Part shown: positions 1 to 5,302 of the stretch, piece by piece
Layout of the letters: every line of letters begins with the position of its first letter
Numbering within the stretch: position 1 is the first letter of the stretch
DNA from: an uncultured Clostridium sp.
GTDB lineage: Bacteria > Bacillota_A > Clostridia > Lachnospirales > Lachnospiraceae
Reading direction: 5' to 3'
Length of the DNA: 5,629 nt
Assembly: GCA_900556965.1 (NCBI GenBank)
Contig: USQV01000078.1
Coordinates: forward strand, 1 to 5,629
Position numbers and translations under genes: made by a program
The notes under the pieces: model-generated
What the model saw: only the letters and a program-made list of their open reading frames with translations
What the model was told of the DNA's origin: nothing
The model's database searches: none

Positions 1-219
1 GGCCCGATGGGGATCGTGATTGCAGACTCACTGTTAGGAGAGATCACACCGAAGATGGCAGTTGCCATCGGCCAGAGCAGTGCAAAAAAAGTGCTGATCC
101 CGGTGAACCGGTGCCAGCACTTCTTAATGGGGTGTAAAGAGCTCCCGCTGGGGGAATATGTAAAGCTGGTGGCAGAAGAAGTGGAGAAGATAAAAGCCGG
201 GGCAGAGTGCCTGAGCTGA
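1..219 (+). CDS. DUF3842 family protein, 3' part
   Basis: This is the C-terminal end of a gene that starts left of the window. The frame is open from base 1 (Gly-Pro-Met-Gly...), giving 72 visible codons before TGA. The visible sequence, GIVIADSLLGEITPKMA followed by KKVLIPVNRC, resembles what I recall of DUF3842, a Firmicute family of roughly 130-140 residues, so about half is probably missing. The Met at base 7 is internal to the conserved block and should not be taken as the start. The function of the family is unknown, and no catalytic motif can be recognised in this half. The alternating hydrophobic segments fit a small cytosolic alpha/beta fold, but that is inference. It converges on the M23 peptidase gene with a 70-base gap. 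That gap holds no convincing terminator, only a 7-base inverted repeat with a very long loop. Confidence 0.8.
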   Translation, partial: GPMGIVIADSLLGEITPKMAVAIGQSSAKKVLIPVNRCQHFLMGCKELPLGEYVKLVAEEVEKIKAGAECLS

Positions 220-289
220 CGGACAGCAGGGATAAGTATGCCGGGAACGATGAGGTTGACCCAATCAGGCAAGCAGCAAAAGGGATCAC

Positions 290-1354
290 TCATAACCGTT
301 TGATGGGAGGTACGGCACTGTCATCCTGTCGGTATACCCGGCGCCATTCCTTTGTCCCGTCGACCTTGATGACCTGGCTTTGGTTCATCTGAAGAAATTT
401 TACGATCTCGTAGCAGTCGATCCAGATCTCATTGTTTCCTTCTTTCTGAGATTCATCGAAGATCAGCTGTAAACCAAAATGAAGGTGGGGAGTATCGATG
501 TTGTTGGTATTTTCTGTGTCGCTGTATCCGGTACGGCCCAGATATCCGATGACATCACCGGCGGTGACCGCGCTCCCCACCTTCAGCTCGCTCTGGTAGG
601 GATAGTTCTTTCTCAGATGGGCGTAATAATAATACCGCTTCCGGTCGAAGCTGCGGATCCCGATCCGCCAGCCGCCATATCTGTTCCAGCCAAGGGCCTC
701 AACGTACCCGGATTCCACGGCAATGACAGGAGTACCTACCTGCCCCATCATGTCGTGACCCAGATGCTTCCTTTTAAAGCCGTAGGAGCGGGATGCACCG
801 AAATCATCATAATCGCTGTAGGGAAAGCCCTTTGCAATGGGAGAAAAATCCTTTAACCCGTATTTGGTGACCCAGATCCTTTTGCCGCTTTCCGGGCTGC
901 TTTCCGGGTCATCGATCTCCTGTCGGAAATAGCCGACCATACCGCCAAGGACTGCGCGGTACGCCTCCAGATAGTAGGGAAAATATTTCATATCGGCAGT
1001 CATGGCGCTTATTGCTTCTCCGGAGGACAGCCTTGCAGCGGCTTCCTCCAGATCCTTCTGTCGGAAACGGGAAAAATCTCCTCCGTATCGTGCTCCAAGC
1101 CATGCAAGAAGGGTGATCCAGTCGAGATGATGTTTATCCTGACAGGTATCGATATCAAGACGGAGGGCCTTTTCCATGACCTCTGCCGGAATTGTAAAAT
1201 CTACCCATCGGATAAAGCTTTCTTTTTGGACGGGAAGGACATTTTCGGTAGCGGCCTGCCTGCTTTTTATGCACAGGGACAGGGTGAGGAAAAAAAGGAT
1301 AAGAAGCTGTATGAGGATGATGCGCACGGAACGTGATAGACGATTTGTTTTCAT
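290..1354 (-). CDS. Membrane-anchored M23 (LytM/LytH-like) peptidoglycan endopeptidase
   Basis: The product is a 354-residue zinc metallopeptidase predicted to cleave peptide bonds in peptidoglycan outside the membrane. Residues about 11-29 are a single hydrophobic segment after a basic start (MKTNRLSRSVR), so it is a signal anchor with an extracytoplasmic body. Residues 40-165 form a helix-rich, unassigned region. The M23 domain covers about 180-300. The HxxxD zinc motif is H197/D201, the YAHL histidine is H246, and the HLH motif is H290/H292, so all residues expected of an active enzyme are present. The block GWNRYGGWRIGIR (222-234) recalls Bacillus LytH (YunA), a sporulation peptidase, though this comes from memory and not from an alignment. 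The start at 1354 was chosen because AAGGAGAG lies 10 bases upstream and the anchor then begins near residue 11. An in-frame ATG at 1435 would add 27 residues with no ribosome site and would overlap the promoter. The gene is divergent from apt and sits behind a sigma-E-like promoter. A SpoIIQ- or SpoIVFA-like role is an alternative. Confidence 0.85.
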   Translation of the reverse strand: MKTNRLSRSVRIILIQLLILFFLTLSLCIKSRQAATENVLPVQKESFIRWVDFTIPAEVMEKALRLDIDTCQDKHHLDWITLLAWLGARYGGDFSRFRQKDLEEAAARLSSGEAISAMTADMKYFPYYLEAYRAVLGGMVGYFRQEIDDPESSPESGKRIWVTKYGLKDFSPIAKGFPYSDYDDFGASRSYGFKRKHLGHDMMGQVGTPVIAVESGYVEALGWNRYGGWRIGIRSFDRKRYYYYAHLRKNYPYQSELKVGSAVTAGDVIGYLGRTGYSDTENTNNIDTPHLHFGLQLIFDESQKEGNNEIWIDCYEIVKFLQMNQSQVIKVDGTKEWRRVYRQDDSAVPPIKRL

Positions 1355-1364
1355 TGCAGATACA

Positions 1365-1372
1365 CTCTCCTT
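1365..1372 (-). promoter_or_regulatory. Ribosome binding site deciding the M23 peptidase start
   Basis: AAGGAGAG on the - strand lies 10 bases before the ATG at 1354. It favours this start over the in-frame ATG at 1435, which has no comparable site. Confidence 0.75.
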
Positions 1373-1396
1373 AGGCGGGCTGAGCCCACATAGAGA

Positions 1397-1425
1397 AATG
1401 TATGCCGACATGTCCGGAAATATGC
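1397..1425 (-). promoter_or_regulatory. Sigma-E-like (mother-cell sporulation) promoter of the M23 peptidase gene
   Basis: Read on the - strand, GCATATT (1425-1419) is followed by a 14-base spacer and CATACATT (1404-1397). The Bacillus subtilis sigma-E consensus, as I recall it, is KMATATT, about 14 bases, then CATACAHT, so every position matches. Transcription would begin near 1390, giving a 5' leader of about 36 bases that contains the ribosome site. No good sigma-A promoter is seen on this strand in the gap. The spacer includes the 8-base palindrome GACATGTC (1407-1414), which may be chance. Confidence 0.65.
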
Positions 1426-1428
1426 CTG

Positions 1429-1457
1429 TTGTCATAAGAATTGAATTGTGCTATGCT
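1429..1457 (+). promoter_or_regulatory. Sigma-A promoter of apt with extended -10
   Basis: TTGTCA (1429-1434) is separated by 17 bases from TATGCT (1452-1457), with a TG dinucleotide (1449-1450) one base before the -10 box, an extended -10 arrangement. Transcription would start near 1464, giving a leader of about 25 bases that includes the AAAGGA ribosome site. Its -35 box is only three bases from that of the divergent sigma-E-like promoter. Confidence 0.7.
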
Positions 1458-1488
1458 AGTGTTAGTTTTAGAAAGGACGGAAATAAAA

Positions 1489-2013
1489 ATGAAAAAACTT
1501 GAAGATTATGTAGTAAGTATACCGGATTTTCCGAGTCCTGGGATTATTTTCCGAGATGTGACCTCGATCCTGCAGGATAAGGACGGACTGCATTTGGCAA
1601 TTGATACGCTTTTGGAGATGCTGAAGGATGTTGACTTTGACGTAGTGGTCGGAGCGGAATCCCGAGGCTTTATTTTTGGCATGCCGGTAGCCTATGAGTT
1701 TAATAAGTCATTTGTTCTGGCAAGAAAGCCGGGCAAGCTTCCCAGAGAGACCGTATCCCGGGAATATGCCTTAGAATATGGGACCGGAAGAATCGAGATG
1801 CACCGAGATTCCATAAAGCCCGGTCAGAAGGTTGTTATCATTGATGACCTGATCGCCACGGGAGGCACCGTTGAGGCAATTGCAAAGCTGATCGAGGAGC
1901 TTGGCGGCGAGGTGGTTAAGATCTGCTTTGTTATGGAGCTGGCAGGCCTTGAGGGCAGAAAAAAGCTTGCCGGATATAACGTGGAATCAGCGATCGTATA
2001 CGAAGGAAAATAA
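1489..2013 (+). CDS. apt: Adenine phosphoribosyltransferase
   Basis: This cytosolic purine-salvage enzyme makes AMP and pyrophosphate from adenine and PRPP. The product has 174 residues, the usual length for bacterial Apt. The N-terminus has the typical IPDFPSPGIIFRDVT block (11-25). GAESRGF (55-61) is the conserved segment after the first strand, and REYALEYG (91-98) lies in the flexible catalytic region. VVIIDDLIATGGT (115-127) is the PRPP-binding motif, complete with the acidic pair and the TGGT loop. The start at 1489 is chosen because AAAGGA at 1472-1477 precedes it at suitable spacing and MKKLEDYV matches the family N-terminus. An in-frame ATG at 1441 lies inside the promoter and would add 16 unrelated residues. 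A sigma-A promoter with extended -10 lies just upstream. In related clostridia apt is often close to relA; here a small gene of unknown function follows 69 bases later. Confidence 0.97.
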   Translation: MKKLEDYVVSIPDFPSPGIIFRDVTSILQDKDGLHLAIDTLLEMLKDVDFDVVVGAESRGFIFGMPVAYEFNKSFVLARKPGKLPRETVSREYALEYGTGRIEMHRDSIKPGQKVVIIDDLIATGGTVEAIAKLIEELGGEVVKICFVMELAGLEGRKKLAGYNVESAIVYEGK

Positions 2014-2019
2014 CAGGAA

Positions 2020-2065
2020 AGAATACAGGGCCTGCGGTTTAAAAACTGCCGGCCCGTATTTTATC
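2020..2065 (+). terminator. Intrinsic terminator or attenuator hairpin after apt
   Basis: The core stem pairs GGGCC (2028-2032) with GGCCC (2051-2055). It continues inward through one mismatch, two G-C pairs, a G-T wobble, one more G-C pair and two T-A pairs to a 4-base loop. It also continues outward as AATAC (2022-2026) with GTATT (2056-2060) across one bulged A (2027). The descending arm runs into TATTTTAT, an imperfect U-tract that partly overlaps the stem. It sits between apt and the next gene on the same strand, so it may end most apt transcripts and allow only partial read-through. Confidence 0.6.
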
Positions 2066-2082
2066 TCGAAAGGATGGGAAAT

Positions 2083-2313
2083 ATGAGAGAAGTGGTATTT
2101 AAAATGGAGCGGCCGGGCCTCGTAAAGGAAGGACAGACCGTGGACATCAGCGAATCGATGACACCGGTTAACGTAAACTATATGATCGAGCCGGCAGTGG
2201 CAATGTCCGGGCTTTTTCGGTTCAATGAGAGGCTTAAGAGCCGAAAGGGAGTGGTGAAGGAGATTATACAGAATGATCGGGGCTACTATGTAACGGTGGT
2301 TTTTGATGAGTAG
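2083..2313 (+). CDS. Small conserved-looking protein of unknown function
   Basis: The product is a 76-residue soluble protein that I can tie to no characterised family, although similar short proteins occur, to my recollection, next to apt in Lachnospiraceae. It has no transmembrane segment, signal peptide or cysteine. The first half contains EGQTVDISESMTPVNVNYMI. The second half has an amphipathic, charged stretch (about 48-62) and ends in YYVTVVFDE. The C-terminal alternation of hydrophobic residues (GVVKEI, then YYVTVVFDE) could form strands of a small beta barrel, which is inference only. The start at 2083 is chosen because GAAAGGA (2068-2074) lies 8 bases upstream; the in-frame ATG at 2074 overlaps that ribosome site. 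The gene has no clear promoter of its own and lies just past the apt hairpin, so it probably depends on read-through. Its stop is 30 bases from the convergent end of spoVB, with no strong terminator between. Confidence 0.75.
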   Translation: MREVVFKMERPGLVKEGQTVDISESMTPVNVNYMIEPAVAMSGLFRFNERLKSRKGVVKEIIQNDRGYYVTVVFDE

Positions 2314-2343
2314 AAGCCGGATAGCTGTCTTTAGGGGCGGGCT

Positions 2344-3843
2344 TTACGAAGACTCTTTGTGGAGCAGGAGCAAAAACAGAAGATAACAGCTGCATACAAA
2401 TGTGATCTTTAAAAGGGTGATAAACAGTGCGGCCATTCCCCCGGAGGGTGTTGAAAAACCGGGCAGAAGACGGAAGATCCCCAAGGCGGCCAGTATGCAG
2501 GCTATGGGCTTTATCAGATTTTCCCACACGTTCCGGGAAAAGGAAACAAGCCGCAAAAGAGATATATAATGCAGCAGGGCCAAAAGAAGCTCTCCCGCCA
2601 GCATTCCCCACAGGAAAGCCCGGATCCCAAAGCGCGGGATGCCGAAAAAGACAAAGGCAAGCCTTAAAAGCATCGCGGCTATATGATGAAGAAAGGTCGT
2701 ATTTGTCTTTCCGAGACCATTTAAAATACTTCCCATTGTGGTCGCAAGATAGAGAAACGGGCAGAGCCATGAAAGAATGGAGATAAAAGTCCCGGCATCC
2801 CGGTTTTTAAATACCTGAAGCCCCAGTGTTTCTCCGAATACAGCAAAGATCCCTACACACAGGATCCCCATATAGAGGCTGTATCGAAGGGACATGGAAA
2901 CGCGCCGGGAAATGGCGGGCTGATTTCCGCAGGATTGCTGTCTGGCAATATTCGGAAGGAGAACGACGGCCAGAGAGTTTACGATAGCGGAAGGAAAGAG
3001 GATAAAGGGCATTGCCATTCCGGTGAGTACACCGTAAATACTGACGGACTGTGTGTGGGTAAGCCCGAAAAGGCTTAACCTTCCGGGAATCAATATGGTC
3101 TCGGCACTCTGGAGGAGATTCATGACAAGGCGTGTTGCCATGAGGGGGAGCGCCATGGACGTCAGGGATATCATGACCGGATGGAGCTCCTGTACCCTCC
3201 CAACTGTCGGAATGCCGTGAAGAATGAAATACGATAAGGCGGTAAAGAGAGCGGAGGCGGCTTCACCGGCTGCAAGTCCGATCACGGCGAGCTGTACGGT
3301 AATAGGTCTCTCACGGCTTATCAGGATACAGGCGGTAAACCAGACAGCAAAAATACGGATACATTGCTCCACAAGTTGGGAAACCGCGGGGATCGCGACC
3401 AGCTCCTTTCCATAATAATAGCCGCTTATACAGGCATTAACAGAAATACAGGGAAAAGCGAGGGCCATGATGGATAAAAGGGGCGCACAGCGGGGCTCAT
3501 GGAGAATATATACTGCAATGGGCTGAGAAAAATGCAGGATAAGTCCCGCAAAGGCAAGCGACAGCGAGAGGGAGAGAAAAAGTCCCGAGAGCAGAGTCCT
3601 CCCGGCATGGGCACGGTCTGCGGCAGTAAAGCGGGAGATGGCTGTCTGCAGTGAGCCGGCACAGAGAGAAAAGCAGATTCCGTAAACAGGAAAGATCATC
3701 TGATAGATGCCAAGTCCTTCCGCACCGATCCTGCGGGACAGAAAGATCCTGTAGAAGAAGCCGAGGACTCTTGAGAATATCCCGGAGGCAGTGAGTATCA
3801 ATGTTCCGATCAGAAGGCGATGGGAGCGGAAGTCGTCACGCAT
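2344..3843 (-). CDS. spoVB: SpoVB-like lipid-linked oligosaccharide flippase (MOP/MVF superfamily)
   Basis: This is a 499-residue polytopic membrane protein; B. subtilis SpoVB has about 518. Hydrophobic segments recur along its whole length, as expected for roughly 12-14 helices, with short polar loops and a short charged tail (HKESS). Family-typical N-terminal residues are seen at 19-49: ASGIFSRVLGFFYR, then LSRRIGAEGLGIYQM. GYYYGKELVAIPAVSQLVEQ (141-160) matches the conserved block around helix 4-5. Family members move undecaprenyl-linked sugar precursors across the membrane, and SpoVB in Bacillus is needed for spore cortex synthesis. A vegetative paralogue such as YtgP, or a capsule flippase, is the alternative. 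The start is firm: AAGGAGG lies four bases before the ATG. The gene stands alone, with no glycosyltransferase neighbours of the kind a capsule cluster would show. A sigma-E-like promoter upstream favours the sporulation role. Confidence 0.85.
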   Translation of the reverse strand: MRDDFRSHRLLIGTLILTASGIFSRVLGFFYRIFLSRRIGAEGLGIYQMIFPVYGICFSLCAGSLQTAISRFTAADRAHAGRTLLSGLFLSLSLSLAFAGLILHFSQPIAVYILHEPRCAPLLSIMALAFPCISVNACISGYYYGKELVAIPAVSQLVEQCIRIFAVWFTACILISRERPITVQLAVIGLAAGEAASALFTALSYFILHGIPTVGRVQELHPVMISLTSMALPLMATRLVMNLLQSAETILIPGRLSLFGLTHTQSVSIYGVLTGMAMPFILFPSAIVNSLAVVLLPNIARQQSCGNQPAISRRVSMSLRYSLYMGILCVGIFAVFGETLGLQVFKNRDAGTFISILSWLCPFLYLATTMGSILNGLGKTNTTFLHHIAAMLLRLAFVFFGIPRFGIRAFLWGMLAGELLLALLHYISLLRLVSFSRNVWENLIKPIACILAALGIFRLLPGFSTPSGGMAALFITLLKITFVCSCYLLFLLLLHKESS

Positions 3844-3872
3844 AGAGCCTCCTTTTAGAGACCTTTGCGGAA

Positions 3873-3901
3873 AGTATATGTGAAAATGAATCTCAATATT
3901 A
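3873..3901 (-). promoter_or_regulatory. spoVB: Sigma-E-like promoter of spoVB
   Basis: On the - strand, TAATATT (3901-3895) is followed by 14 bases and CATATACT (3880-3873). The -35 box fits KMATATT fully and the -10 box fits CATACAHT at 7 of 8 positions. Transcription would start near 3866, leaving a leader of about 23 bases with a consensus ribosome site. The surrounding DNA is very AT-rich, which makes a chance match easier than for the M23 promoter. Confidence 0.5.
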
Positions 3902-3924
3902 TTATATTTTTCTTAAAATTATTG

Positions 3925-3988
3925 ATTCCGGTTGAAATTAATGCGGAATATCATATATAATGTAGAATGGTTTCCGGAAAAAGGAAAC
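3925..3988. promoter_or_regulatory. Inverted-repeat cluster around the nifS promoter, possible operator
   Basis: ATTCCG (3925-3930) and CGGAAT (3944-3949) form a perfect 6-base inverted repeat with a 13-base spacer that contains the nifS -35 box. A second element, TTTCCGGAAA (3971-3980), is a perfect 10-base palindrome just after the predicted transcription start. It overlaps a further inverted repeat, GTTTCC (3970-3975) with GGAAAC (3983-3988). The shared TTCCG/CGGAA core suggests binding of a dimeric regulator, or a hairpin at the mRNA 5' end. No known Fe-S regulator site was recognised. Confidence 0.35.
3932..3961 (+). promoter_or_regulatory. Sigma-A promoter of the nifS-nifU operon
   Basis: TTGAAA (3932-3937) and a perfect TATAAT (3956-3961) are separated by 18 bases. 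Transcription would begin near 3968, giving a leader of about 74 bases before nifS. This position excludes most of the in-frame codons upstream of the annotated nifS start as normally translated sequence. Confidence 0.7.
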
Positions 3989-4041
3989 ATAGAATAAGTG
4001 TAGATGAGGCTTTTAACCTGTATTTACAGAAAGGCGGATTT

Positions 4042-5238
4042 ATGACAAAGTTGATTTATCTTGACAACGCGGCTACAACGAAGGTTCGTCCTGAGGTTGT
4101 GGAGGCAATGCTTCCGTATTATACGGAGTATTATGGAAATCCATCTTCGGTGTATAGTTTTTCCACACCGTGCAAAAAGGCAATGGCCCATGCCAGGGAA
4201 ACAATCGCAAATTCCTTAGGCGCAAATGAAAATGAGATCTATTTTACTAATGGCGGTACCGAATCAGACAACTGGGCGTTAAAGGCAGCTGCTGATGCGT
4301 ATGCCTCCAAGGGAAAACACATAATCACAACACAGATTGAGCATCACGCGATCCTGCACACCGGCCAGTTTTTAGAGCAGCATGGCTATGAGGTGACCTA
4401 CCTGCCCGTAGATGAAAACGGCGTGGTAAGTCTGGAGGCGCTTAAAAAGGCGATCCGTCCGGACACGATCCTGATCTCCGTGATGTTTGCTAATAATGAG
4501 ATCGGTACGATCCAGCCGATCCGTGAGATCGGTGAGATTGCAAAGGCAAACGGTATCCTTTTCCATACCGATGCCGTACAGGCGTACTGTCACGAGCCGA
4601 TCAACGTGAATGAATACCATATTGATATGTTAAGCGCCAGCGCACATAAATTCCACGGACCGAAGGGAGTCGGCTTCCTTTATATCAGAAAGGGCCTGAA
4701 GCTCCGCTCCTTTATCCACGGAGGCGCACAGGAGAGAAAACGCCGCGCCGGAACTGAAAACGTACCGGGTATCGTGGGAATGGGAAAGGCAGTTTCCCTC
4801 GCTCAGGAAACGATCGATGCAGTAAGAACAAAGGAGACTGAGCTGCGTGATCACCTGATCCACCGCGTAATGACGGAGATCCCCTACACAAGGCTGAACG
4901 GGCATCCGACACAGAGACTTTCCAATAATGCAAACTTTTCCTTCCAGTTTATCGAAGGCGAGTCCCTTCTTATCATGTTAGATATGGCAGGGATCTGCGG
5001 CTCCTCCGGATCTGCGTGTACCTCCGGTTCCTTAGATCCGTCCCATGTGCTTTTAGCGATCGGACTGCCGCACGAGATCGCTCATGGCTCTCTCAGACTG
5101 ACCTTAAGTGATGAGACGACCAGAGAAGATATAGACTATACAGTGGATAAACTTAAGCAGATCGTTGAAAAACTTCGTTCCATGTCTCCGCTTTACGAGG
5201 ATTTTGTGAAAAGCAGAGAAAAAAAGGAAGCAAGATAA
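4042..5238 (+). CDS. nifS: Cysteine desulfurase, class I (NifS/IscS type)
   Basis: This PLP enzyme takes sulfur from cysteine as a persulfide, releasing alanine, and passes it to the Fe-S scaffold and probably to tRNA thiolation. The product has 398 residues, normal for the family. Visible landmarks are the N-terminal YLDNAATTKV (6-15), the His that stacks on PLP (H101 in IEHHA), HTDAVQ with D177 and Q180 contacting the cofactor, and the Schiff-base lysine K203 in SAHKFHGPKG. RRAGTENVPGIVG (235-247) is also typical. The persulfide cysteine is C326 in SSGSACTSGS, within the longer loop typical of class I. The start at 4042 is chosen because AAGGCGG precedes it closely and MTKLIYLDNAATT is the family N-terminus; 25 in-frame codons upstream from an ATG at 3967 look unrelated. 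nifU follows after 64 bases with no terminator, so the two form an operon. No iscR gene lies directly upstream. Confidence 0.96.
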   Translation: MTKLIYLDNAATTKVRPEVVEAMLPYYTEYYGNPSSVYSFSTPCKKAMAHARETIANSLGANENEIYFTNGGTESDNWALKAAADAYASKGKHIITTQIEHHAILHTGQFLEQHGYEVTYLPVDENGVVSLEALKKAIRPDTILISVMFANNEIGTIQPIREIGEIAKANGILFHTDAVQAYCHEPINVNEYHIDMLSASAHKFHGPKGVGFLYIRKGLKLRSFIHGGAQERKRRAGTENVPGIVGMGKAVSLAQETIDAVRTKETELRDHLIHRVMTEIPYTRLNGHPTQRLSNNANFSFQFIEGESLLIMLDMAGICGSSGSACTSGSLDPSHVLLAIGLPHEIAHGSLRLTLSDETTREDIDYTVDKLKQIVEKLRSMSPLYEDFVKSREKKEAR

Positions 5239-5286
5239 GTAAAACGGACAGACGAAAAGGCGGTATAACCAAAAGACCGTATGATG

Positions 5287-5294
5287 AAAAGGAG
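5287..5294 (+). promoter_or_regulatory. Ribosome binding site of nifU
   Basis: AAAAGGAG lies eight bases before the ATG at 5303. It is stronger than the AAGGCGG of nifS, so the scaffold may be translated more heavily than the desulfurase. Confidence 0.7.
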
Positions 5295-5302
5295 AAAAAT
5301 TT

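Noticed and set aside
208..271. Inverted repeat TGCCTGA/TCAGGCA around the end of the DUF3842 gene, considered as a terminator
   Set aside because: The loop is about 50 bases and no T-run follows, so it is unlikely to act as an intrinsic terminator.
479..856. 125-codon open frame on the + strand inside the M23 peptidase gene
   Set aside because: It is a shadow of the peptidase coding strand, with no ribosome site, no recognisable domain and atypical composition.
1355..1435. In-frame N-terminal extension of the M23 peptidase from an ATG at 1435
   Set aside because: It has no ribosome site, would overlap the predicted sigma-E-like promoter and would bury the membrane anchor; the ATG at 1354 has AAGGAGAG upstream.
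2314..2343. Possible bidirectional terminator between the small gene and spoVB
   Set aside because: Only a 5-base stem (AAGCC with GGCTT) with a loop over 20 bases can be formed; too weak to annotate.
2264..2786. Long open frames on both strands overlapping the 3' end of spoVB
   Set aside because: They are rich in Pro, Arg and Ser, as is typical of antisense or out-of-frame reading, and conflict with the well-supported flippase.
3967..4041. In-frame 25-codon extension of nifS, conceivably a leaderless start because its ATG coincides with the predicted transcription start
   Set aside because: The extra residues do not resemble the family N-terminus, and a ribosome site precedes the ATG at 4042. 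Only a precisely mapped 5' end could revive it.
5239..5302. Possible hairpin or regulatory element between nifS and nifU
   Set aside because: Only a 4-base CGGT/ACCG pairing was found, without a T-run; the gap looks like plain operon spacing.
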